Shown one piece after another: positions 40,001 to 52,000 of a stretch of 64,000 bases of DNA. The stretch covers positions 17,737,068 to 17,801,067 of the forward strand of contig NC_045447.1 in NCBI RefSeq assembly GCF_002776525.5. The letters are read 5' to 3'. The stretch is from Piliocolobus tephrosceles (taxonomy: Eukaryota > Chordata > Mammalia > Primates > Cercopithecidae). The position numbers were made by a program, and so were the translations under genes. Below the pieces are notes generated by a model, which had not been told where the DNA came from, did not search any database, and saw nothing but the letters and a program-made list of their open reading frames with translations. The first letter of the stretch is position 1. Every line of letters starts with the position of its first letter.

Positions 40001-43000
40001 AGAGACCACATTGCCAAGACAATCCTAAGCAAAAAGGACAAAGCTGGAGGTATCACGCTACCTGACTTCAAACTATACTACAAGGCTACAGTAACCAAAA
40101 CAGCATGGTACTGGTACCAAAACAGATATATAGATCAATGGAACAGAACAGAGGCCTCAGAAATAAATAACACCACACATCTATAGCCATCTGATTTTTG
40201 ACAAACCTGACAAAAACAAGAAATGGGGAAAGGGTTCCCTATTTAATAAATGGTGCTGGGAAAACTGGCTAGCCATATGTAGAAAGCTGAAACTGGATCT
40301 CTTCCTTACATTTTATACAAAAATTAATTCAAGATGGAGTAAAGACTTAAATGTTAGACCTAAAACCATAAAAACCCTAGAAGAAAACCTAGGCAATACC
40401 ATTAAGGACACAGGCATGGGCAAGGACTTCATGACTTCAACACCAAAAGCAATGGCAACAAAAGCCAAAATTGACAAATGGGATCTAATTAAACTAAAGA
40501 GCTTCTGCACAGCAAAAAAAAAACTACCATCAGAGTGAATAGGCAACCTACAGAATGGGAGAAAATTTTTGCAATCTACCCATCCGACAAAGGGCTAATA
40601 TCTAGAATCTACAAAGAACTTAAACAAATTTACAAGAAACAAACAAACAAACCCATCAAAAAGTGGGCAAAGGATAGGAATAGACACTTCTCAAAAGAAC
40701 ACATTTATGCAGCCAATAGACACACGAAAAAATGCTCATCATCACTGGCCATCAGAGAAATGCAAATCAAAACCACAATGAGATACCATTTCACACCAGT
40801 AAGAATGGTGATCATTAAAAAGTCAGGAAACAACATGCTGGGGAGGACGTGGAGAAATAGGAACACTTTTACACTGTTGGTGGGAGTGTAAACTAGTTCA
40901 ACCTATGTGGAAGACAGTGTGGCGTTTCCTCAGGGATCTAGAACTAGAAATACCATTTGACCCAGCCATCCCATTACTGGGTATATACCCAAAGGATTAT
41001 AAATCATGCTACTATAAAGACACAAGCACACGTATGTTTATTGTGGCACTATTCACAATAGCAAAAACTTGGAACCAACCTAAATGTCCATCAGTGATAG
41101 ACTGGATTAAGAAAATGTGGCACATATACACCATGGAATACTATGCAGTCATGAAAAAGGATGAGTTCACGTCCTTTGCAGGGACATGGATGCAGCTAGA
41201 AACCATCATTCTTAGCAAACTATCACAAGGACAGAAAACCAAACACCACATGTCCTCACTCATAGGTGGGAACTGAGCAATGAAAACACTTGGACAGAGG
41301 GCAGGGAACATCAAATCCTGGGGCCTGTCATGGGGTGGGGGACTAGGTGGGGAGGGATAGCATTAGGAGAAATACCTAATGTAAATGACGAGTTAATTTG
41401 AAACCAATGTGAAACATGTGTATACCTATGTAACAAATCTGCACATACCCTAGAACTTAAAGTATAATAATAACAAAAAAGTATATAAAATCATGTAAAA
41501 ATTATATATGAGGAGATAAAGCAAATGTGTTAAAATAGTAATTGGTGACTCCAGTGAAAGGCAAATGTGAGTTACTTGTATTCCTCTTGCAACTTTCCTG
41601 CAAGTTTGAAGTTATTTCAAAATAAAAGTTTTAAAAAAAAGTTGGACAACACTACAGCGTTGGCAAGAATGTGGCAGAATGGTAGCCCTCACATTGCTGG
41701 TGGGAGTAGAAGCTGATAAACTCACTATGAAAAGTAATTTGACAATATCTACTGAACTTAATTAAGGATGGACATATTCTCTGACCCACAGTTCTGCTTC
41801 TGAGCATAGTCCCCATGTGTTCAAGATGTGTGCAAGAATGTTATGCTCAGCATTGTTTGCAATAGCATAAGACTAGAAATCACCTAAATGTCCCCCAAAA
41901 AGAGAACGAATAAATAATAAATTTGTAGTATGTCTGTAAAGCAGGATGGTACATATATCAGTAAAAATGAACAAAGTAGAACTGCATCTATCAGTGTGCA
42001 TAATTCTCGAAAACATAGGCCAGGCACCATGGCTCACACCTGTAACCCCAGCACTTTGGGAGGCCAAGGTGGGCGGATCACCTGAGGTCGGGAGTTTGAG
42101 ACCAGCCTGATCAACATGGAGAAACCCCGTCTCTACTAAAAATACAAAATAAGCCGGGCATGGTGGTGAAAGCCTGTAATCTCAGCTACTCGGGAGGCTG
42201 AGGCAGGAGAATCACTTGAACCCAGGAGGCAGAGGTTGCAGTAAGCCGAGATCTCGCCATTGCACTCCAGCCTGGGCAACAAGAGTGAAACTTCGTCTCA
42301 AAAACAAAAACAAAAAAGACATAAACATGAAGGAAGAAAGAAAGTGGCCAAATATGTACATTATGATACATTTTGTATAAGTCTTAAAATCATGGAAAAT
42401 ACTATATATTGCTTACGGATGTTTACATATATGATAAAAGAATAGAGGTGCAGGGAAATAATAACCATATTCAGAACTTTGTTACTTTTGGAAAGGAGTA
42501 GACAGAGGATTTCAAATATATCTATAATGTTTTATTTCTTAAGCTGAGTTGTGAGTACATGATGTTAAATATTATTTGTGATTTTTTAAATATGCCTGAG
42601 ATATTTCATAATATTAAAATATATTAATTCAATTTCTGGAGCCAGCTCTACTGAGCAAGAAGTTTGGAAATCTCTGGTTCTCACATATGATAACATTTTC
42701 CAAACAACTAAAATAGCGCAAGGTAAATCTCCAAATGAATGGGCAACAAATCAGGTTCATAAGGGTATAATTTAAAACAGTATGTCTCTCTTGTTAGCTA
42801 TAAAATAATGTTAAAATTATCTAGTAACCACAAGAATAAGAAAAACCATTCTGTGCTCAATTTTGCAGCACAAATAAAATACGAACATTTAATACAGTAT
42901 TTGTAATAGCTACCATTTCATATTCTTTAGAGTTATTTGGCAACAATATCTTTCAGGGATAGAAATGCAGCCTAAATAATCTTCCTTTTCCGAGCAAAGA

Positions 43001-46000
43001 AAAAATAATTCCAAATGTATCACAGCTAAACAAGAAAAAATAAAAAAGCCCAACTTTTAAAAGAAAAAAATCACCATATAGCCACTAATACTTTTTCCCA
43101 CTTAAAAATGTACTGTTAACTCCTCCAACTAACTTAATTTGGACATTATCTACTTATGAAGCTAAGGAAAATAGGCAGGAAAAAAAATCATACCTTCCTC
43201 ATATTTTCTGCATCCATGGCAACTATTTCCAGTTGGTCTCGTTCCTGCTCGACTTCTGTCAATCTCTGCAACAACGTCTCTTTCTCATCCTGCAGCTTCC
43301 TGCACTCATTCTGGGCCTGAGTTGCCTGGCCTTTAATGGTCCCCAGGTATTCTTGCAACCCACTGATGACACCTTCTAAATCCTTCTTCAGGGCTTCATT
43401 TGCTGCTATCTGGCCTAAGCAAGATGCAAAAAGGGTAATAATGTATCTTTTTAAAGTACTGCATTGTCTCATCAGCATTTTGTTATTAGCCAAGAGTGAA
43501 ATTCTAAGCTTTCAATTATTTCCTATCATTTTTCTTTTTCAAAACATAATGTTATATTTTCTTCCTATTATAGATAGTACAGGACTATTAAGCAGGTATA
43601 AAATAAAAATAGTATATTTAGGGGCTATGCATGTAAAATACCTGATTCATGCTGTAAAAAGTTTAATTTTGGCCAGGTGCGGTGGTTCAAGCCTGCAATC
43701 CCAGCACTCTGGGAGGCCAAGGCGGGAGGATCATGAAGTCAGGAGATTGAGACTATCCTGACTAACACAGTGAAACCCCATCTCTATTAAAAATACAAAA
43801 ATTTAGCCGGGCATGGTGGCACATGCCTGTAGTCCCTGCTACTCACGAGGCTGAGACAGGAGAATCACTTGAACCCAGGAGGCGGAGGCTGCAGTGAGCC
43901 AAGATCAGGCCACTGCACTCCAGCCTGGGTGACAGAGTGAAGCTCCATCTCAAAAAAAAAAAAAGTTTAATTTCCAAATAAAATAAAAAATATGTAGCAA
44001 AACTGTGAGTTCGTGCTGCTAAATACGTATAACAAAATCACTCAGTATATAAGATGAATCCAAGACTGGCAACATAAACGTGTAACCTAAAGACTTAAAA
44101 CACACACACACTCCCCATGTACAGTACTAGATACACACTATGTGCCAGGAACTTTTGAACACTCTCTCTCCTTTTTTTTTTTTTTTCTCAAAGTTTCACT
44201 CTGTCACCCAAGCTGGAGTGCAGTGGCACAATCACGGCTCACTGTAGCCTCAACCTCCCTGAGCTGAGGTGATCCTCTACCCTCAGCCTCCCAAGCAGAT
44301 GGGGCCACAGGCACGTGTACTACTACACCTGGTTTTTTTTTTTTTTTTTTGTAGCGTTGGGGTTTTGCCATGTTGCCCATGCTGGTCTTGAACTCCTGGG
44401 CTCAAGTGATCTGCCCACCTCAGCCTCCCAAAGTGCTGGGATTACGGGCATGAGCCACCACTCCTGGCCTATGAATACTATCTAATTTAATTCTCCCAAC
44501 AACTAATAATTGAGATAAAAACAACTTGTCCAAGGTGACACAGCTGATAGTAGCAAAACAAGGAGTAGGATCTTTTTACACTGAGCCCTATGTGTAAAAA
44601 CCACTATAGCCTATTGTCTTCCTTTTCCACTATTATGGATATGTCACAGTTTAAATCTGCATTGCAAAAGTAGATCCTAAAACTCTTTCTTCTTATAACC
44701 AGACACTGAATTTCCTGATGCCAATAGGTGCTTTGCTCCTGAATGGATTTTATGCCATAGACAATCACATGCCAGAGCTTATCATGATCATGTATTGACT
44801 TCTGGCCTACTGACTGGAATGACCTGACTCACTAGGCATCAATGCCACAAAACCAAACAAAAACAAAACTCTTAAAATTGCACTAAATACTTTTGGGTAT
44901 CCTGTAAATATTTCCCTATCAAATACTAGTACTAATAGGTGAACTGTATTTAGCTACTATCTGGATTAATGCTTGTCTTTATAAAGTTCCTTTCACTAGT
45001 AATAAAACTGATTTACCCTAAATCATACTGAAATTCTTACCTTCAGTAAGTTGTTGTTCAAGGTCCTTAATCTCTTCCGTTTCCTTAGCAATTCTAGAAA
45101 GTATCTCATCCAAACGACTTTCAAGTTGTTTGTACTGCTTGTTCATAATGTCAAGCTGTTGTTCTTTACCCCTCTTTTGAGCCTTCACATGGGACTGAAT
45201 TAAAAAAAAAAAAAATCAACAAAACTCCCAGTTCCTTAAACTCCTTTTAAATGAATAATCCTTAACAACATTTTTAAATGAAGAATAGAAAATAAATATA
45301 ATAATTTGCATCTATTTTGTGTCAGGCCCTATATTGTTTTCACATGGGTAGTTTTCATTTAAACTTCAAGATAAGTTGATATGGAAATCATTTCTACTTT
45401 ACAGGTAAGAAAACTGAGGATCAAAAAGGTTAAGTGGTTTTTCCAAGGGCACAGCTAGGTAGGTCAATGTTATTTGCATTGCATTAAATTGTGTGTCTCT
45501 CTTTTTTTTCTTTTTTTTTTTTTTTTTTGAGATGGAGTCTCACTTCATCGCCCAGGCTGGAGTGCAGAGGCAGGATCTCAGTTCACTGCAAACTCCGCCT
45601 CCTGGGTTCGAGCAATTCTCCTGCCTCGGCCTCCCAAGAAGCTGGGACTACAGGTGCAGGCTACCACACTCAGGTTTTTGTTTGTTTGTTTTTGTTTTTT
45701 GTTGCTTTTTTAAGTAGAGACGGGGGTTTCACCATGTTGACCAGGCTGATCTCGAACTCCTGACCTCAAGTGATCTGTTGGCCTTGGCCTCCCAAATTGC
45801 TGGGATAACAGGCATGAGCCACCGTGCCCAGCCTACAATGTGTCTTTTAAAAAAGGTTTCCAAAGTTAGTTAGTTATGGCATATATCTATAAAAAGACTT
45901 AAAACTACATCCCAAAATGTTAACAAGAATTATACCTGGGTGGAAGGATTACATGGGGATTTTTTCCTTTTGTAATGAGTATTTTTATATTTAAAAAACT

Positions 46001-49000
46001 TTTATAGTAGATAAGTAATGCCCCCCCCCCCCCTTTTTTTTTTTGAGACGGAGTCTCGCCCTGTTGCCCAGGCTGGAGTGCGGTGGCCGGATCTCAGCTC
46101 ACTGCAAGCTCCACCTCCCGGGTTCACGCCATTCTCCTGCCTCAGCCTCCGGTGTAGCTGGGACTACAGGCGCCTGCCACCTCGCCCGGCTAATTTTTGT
46201 ATTTTTAGTAGAGACAGGGTTTCACCGTGTTAGTCAGGATGGTCTCGATCTCCTGACCTCGTGATCCGCCCGTCTCGGCCTCCCAAAGTGCTGGGATTAC
46301 AGGCGTGAGCCACCACGCCCGGCCAAGTAATGCCTTTTTAATAAAAAAATTAAATGTACTTTTAAAAAAAGGTTTCTTAGAAGAAAATAGAGGCATGAAA
46401 TAGATAAAATACTTGAAATTCAAATTTACTTTCAATCTCTTATACAAAGAAACATTTGGCTTTTCAATAAACTGAGAGTTGACAGGGACCTCAAAGACCA
46501 CTTAGCCGAGTGGGTCTCAAAATGGAGGGCCCTAAGGAGATATACCTGTCTACCACTACACTTACCCATGGTGGAAAACAGAGCTTTCACATACCCACAC
46601 ACCCTCCCGCACCCTGAAGTCATGGCATTAGGGAACTGCTGTTAACTGAAAAGAGTGGATTGTATTTCTCAGGTGTGCTAGAGAAAGCAAATCAAGAGCC
46701 AATGATCTAGTCTAACCCTTGCTTTTAAACATGAGAAAACTGAATTTCAGATCCATCAAATGACTTGCACGTGAGGCAACTGTTCATATGGAGACAAAAT
46801 AATTCCCCAGAGAACCTTTGCCCTCCCACTCACACCTTCATGACTCTTAAGTTGGTACCCACAGGACGAGAGGAATACAACAATAAATGAAGGCAACGTT
46901 ATCGAAAGAGGGAACTGTATCAGAAAAATGAACACCAATGATCTCAAGTCTAAGACCCATGTGATGATAAAATAATTTTCTCAATTTTATGTATTTGCTT
47001 ACCCCAAATACAAGAAAAAACATCTTTTCATTTCTGATGAACAAAAGAGTGGCAGCTTAATTGGAAGGTTTTAAATTTACTACTGGTAAAGCTGTATGGT
47101 ATTTTGCAAACTCTTTTCCCTACACTCCCAAAATACCCATTTGAAATCTTTCTGAAAAGTTAACTACATACAACAGCTTACATTCTAAGTAAATTTCGGA
47201 TTTTTATGGCTCAAGAAATAATTTCTTAAAAGACTACACTCATATCAATAAATCTTTAAAATTCACCATTAAAAATTCCAGCGAAATCTTTATACGCAGG
47301 ATAAACATCTGGTTCAATATGCCAATGGTGTACATTAAATACAGGGGAACAAAAGTAGATTCTGCGATTTACATCACCGAGGAGCTCACAAAAGAGTTAT
47401 TGTAAAAACAGGAACTTACATCTCTGACTCCTCCTCCTTTTAAGTCCTTTGTAAACAGAGAGAAAAAAATGATCATACCTTAAAATTTATCCTGTTAAAA
47501 CTGAGCCGCTGAGAACGGAGAAACTGTGGGCGGAACACTTTCTAATGCTGTCTTCAAATTCATGTGCACTTCCCTCTCTGACAGCCACATTTTTGCAAGC
47601 GCCTCCGAGCCTCTGTAACTTCGCAAAGCCTCAAACCACACTCTTGGCCAAAAGTGAGCGGCGGCCCCGCCCATCCAATCACCAGCAGCCTCTACGGGCA
47701 GGCCCCACCCTCCGCGAGTTAAATCATAACACAGGAAGCTCCCGGGGGCCAATCACGCTCAAACTTTGCAACAGATCACTACGGCTCGTTCCCTCTAGCG
47801 AACAGTTAACTTTTGCTTCCAATGGGGCATTTCCCAATCAGAGAAACACAATACAAATCTTCATTATGTTTGCTCCAGTGATAATTTGTGCTTCTATGAA
47901 TAATTTCATAACTACAATAGTCTGTGAATTTGAAACCTAGTTAAATGCTTATATTTGCTGAAAACCTGCCTAGGCTTAGTTCTGAGCTAATTTAAAAATA
48001 ATCTCTTTAGACCTTTAATCGCTTTGTGAGGAGAGGGTCATTGTGGTAGCATAAGCAAGGGCTCCACCTCTTTCTAAAACAATGGCTTGGGGGCAAATCA
48101 CTTAATATTTCTATATCACATTTTCATCCTCTTCAAATTGAAAGAAAAATGGCTAGATGTGAATAAAGTTCCTCACCAGAACATGTAAAATACAGCACAA
48201 CGTATGACACATTGTGGGCACTTAACATGTTTGTTTTCTATGATTTCTCATCAAAGTTAAGCTTTTACTTTTAAATTCTATTGCCTATTCAGAAAGATAG
48301 TTCATCTAATTACATAAAAATTGATTACATAAAAGTCTACCTGTATCTATAGAAAAATATGCAGGCATCCCACTCTTGATTATTTCTCTTCTGCTTAAAG
48401 GCTCACATTTTGTAGCCTAAAATGGGATGGCAAACACTAGCCAATATGAAACTTTGTGGATCAGAAAAAGATGTTCCCTCTGGATAAACTTAAAAGAGAT
48501 GTCCTCTAATGCTGGGACTACAGCTGCAAACTTAAGAACTATTAGCAGTTTTAATAAAATTAAAAAGGAAATTCAAATCTGGTTTGTATGTTTCATCCCC
48601 ACTGCACAGGTTGATTTTAGCTAACTTTAAAACTTGGATACCATTCCCATGTCTCATTTATCTCCTTTCTATATATAATTCTCTACAGGAATCCAGTGGG
48701 AACTGAACTCTCTGTCCGCCAGAAATATAACAGTCATTTGTTGAAAGCAAACACATAATCCAGCTACTAATTAGACTCATAGATCACGAAACTGGAAGGG
48801 GAAACAAAGGAGTTTTGGGTAGGATTTATAAGCTGCTTCCTTCCTCCCTTCCATGACGCAAGCATTCATAAACACAGGGCTGGTTGGTCCCTGGGAATAC
48901 AGATACCCGTAGGATACAGTTCATGTCTTCAGGGGCCTTACATGGGTGGCAGATTGAACAAATACATTCAATAAAGTAAGATATTATTGACCACATTATA

Positions 49001-52000
49001 CATTACTTAAAATACCCCATTTTTTCTTAAAATTATTTAAAATAATCAAGACTACTTTTCGTTTCAATGTTAATACTTTGGTTTCAATTTTTAGGCTTTT
49101 GTTAGAAAAGACCTTGTATCTGTCATAAGGTTATCCTTTATCGAAATTAGCTGGCCCACAAAAAATATATATGATATTGTACTAAAATGCTTAAAGGAAT
49201 AGTTAAATAACTTGTCAAGTACTTAAAGCAATTACAATATCCTCACTATGTTAAATTCTATGATTTCTATTAATCCAGAGAAAAAAACCCTATTATTCAA
49301 GGTATACCAGGAAAATACGTAGAAGATATTTTTCCTTGTATTTTAGGAGTATTAGCTAAAATATAAGCAATTAGTACAACTTCCTAGAGTAGAGACAGAG
49401 ACAAGGGCTTGGCCGTATCTAGCCACCTGACCATATCTGGAAGATATGGTCTTCCATCTCTGGAAGAAACATTCCAGAGAAATGTTTCCTTTTTTAAGGA
49501 CAAAACAAAACAATATGAAAAAACAAATACCTTCAGTGGAATATTTGCATAAAGGATTAAATAGAACAGGTAGAAAAAGGACTTGGAACCCCCTTCAGCT
49601 TTTTCTGCTCTTAAGAAAGATGAAGGGCTGGACGTGGTGGCTCACACCTGTAATCCCAGCACTTTGGGAGGCAAAGGCAGGCGGATCAGAAGGTCAGGAG
49701 TTCAAGACCAGCCTGACCAACATGGAGAAACCCCATCTCTACTAAAAATACAAAAATTAGCTGGGCATGGTGGCGCACACCTGTAATCCCAGCTACTCAG
49801 GAGGCTGAGGCAGGAGAATCGCTTCAGCCAGGCACGGTGGCTCACGCCTGTAATCCCAGCACTCTGGAAGGCTGAAGTGGGTGGATCACAAGGTCAGGAG
49901 ATCGAGACCATCCTGGCCAACATGGTGAAACCTTGTCTCTACTAAAAATACAAAAATTAGCTAGGCGTGGTGGTTAGTGCCTGTAGTCCCAGTTACTCAG
50001 GAGGCAAAGGCAGAAGAATCACTTGAACCTGGGGGGCGGAGGTTGCAGTGAGCCAGGATTGTGCCATTGCACTCTAGCCTGACGACAGAGCAAAAAAAAA
50101 AAAAAGAAAAGAAAAGAAAAACAAAGAAAGAAAGAAAGATGAAAAAAAGGCAAGGAGGGAGAGAGCAAATCTCTCTTGCTCTGCAATGCAATGAAATTCA
50201 ACCACTTAAAAAAAAATAATTGTGCCATGCGGCCATCATTTACTGAAAGCTACCTTCTCTTCAAGCCCTAGGTTGTTTTAAACATACACATTCCATATGT
50301 ATGTGTGTGTGTATATATATACACATATATTTATATATAACACACATACATATACACATACATACATTATATATACACACATATATGTACAGTTTTCCTT
50401 CGGTATCCATGGGGGATTGGTCCCAGGATTCCCTGCAGATACTAAGATCCACTGATGCTCAAGTTCCCTTCTATAAAATGGCATAATATTTGTATTTAAC
50501 CTATGGACATCCTCTTATATATTAAAATCATCTCTAGATTATTTATAATACCTAATACAGTATAAATGCTATGTGAATAGTTGTTATACTGTCTTGTTTA
50601 CGGAATAATGACAAGGGAAAAAAAGTCTGCACATGTTCAGTACAGATAAAACCATCCTTTTTTTCCTAATATATGTGATCTGCAGTTGGTTAAATCCACA
50701 GATGCAGAACCTATGGATATGGAGGGCTGACTGTATATATATATCACTTAAATTTGTACATCAAACTAAAACAGACTTTCAGAAAGGACTCTGGACTCTG
50801 ATGCTAACAGTGATGAGACATGTAATATGTAGGGAGAACAAAAAAATTTCTTAATTTACTCACATGTTTTGTGTCTTTGGAATCCAGGCTATCTATGGCT
50901 ATTTCCAGGTCCTTAATCTCCTTCTGCTTTTCGGCAATTTCCTGCTTTTGCTTTTCCATCTGCAGTTCTAGATCCAGAGCTTCCTGGCGCAATTTATTTA
51001 CAAGTTGTAGTCTACCACTCAACTGCTTGTAAAGAAGGTCCTTCCCTGCTTCTGAAAACTAATCTCCCCAAACCCCAATATATAATTAACAGAGAAGAAC
51101 AACATTGATTTATTAAGACAATGTCTTTAATAAGTATTCTATGTTCTATCAGTTTTTTAAAAATAAAAGTAAAATGTGGAAGTTATCTAAACACTCCATG
51201 CATATTTTATACTTTTATGCTTATTATATGTAGAAAATCATACTTTATAAAAGTTTATGAAAACTATTAATAGCAGGCACACATAAGTTGTCATTCTACA
51301 ATAGTATAGGCAACTTGTAAATTATTAATAATAAACATAGTATTAATAATAGCTGGCTTCATATAGCACTTACTATGGGCCATGCACTGTTCTAAACTCT
51401 TTATATCCTTTAATCTAATCCTCAAAACATAAAAAGTAAAAAGTATAATTATCCCAATTTTATAGATAAGGAAACTGAATCATGGAAAATTTAAGTATCT
51501 CGCCCAAGGTCATACTAGGAGTTTGTGGATGCAAGACTTTGTGTGACTCTAGACAATTTCACTGACTACTACACTACAGTTTCCTAATTAGTTTTAATGT
51601 GAAGACAGTCAACCAATAAATTGAGTACTGATATAGAAGTAATAATTAATACTCTATCTCTTTATTTCTAACAGTTTTTAGCATAGATTTAAACATATGT
51701 AAAAATTTCTCAAGGGTCTGTATAGAAGTGTAAAAAAGACGAAGATAAAAGACTGAAAAGAAATAAAATGATGATTACTACGTAATTCCCCATAACTGCA
51801 ATACCTTTATAATCAGGAAAAAATTTTAGAATTCCATGTTCACTGGACAATCATCTCACACTAAATAATTTCAAAATACAGCAAACTCTCATTAAATTGA
51901 CATTGTAATTTCACTGAATTAGAACCCAGCTGAAGCTTACCTTTGTTAGCATGTCAAGTAAGTGAACAGTATAAACAAAAACTTAGGCTATTAACTTTCT

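Larger units (their letters stand above)
35292..41481 (+). mobile_element. Near full-length primate L1 (L1PA-like), inactive
   Basis: About 6.2 kb with a recognisable order: 5'UTR (CCAAGATGGCC near 35301), ORF1 remnant, ORF2 remnant, 3'UTR and a short A-rich end. It is antisense to CNTRL. Both frames are broken by stops and frameshifts, so it cannot move on its own. Related text GTATAAAAT upstream and GTATATAAAAT downstream may be an eroded target duplication. Confidence 0.95.

Noticed and set aside
47545..47940. 131-codon plus-strand ORF over the CpG island
   Set aside because: It opens because of local base composition, has no recognisable domain, and ends in ordinary AT-rich intron text.
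48427..48624. 65-codon plus-strand ORF MANTSQYETLWIRKR
   Set aside because: Short, no splice context, AT-rich surroundings, no recognisable domain; likely chance or an old repeat.
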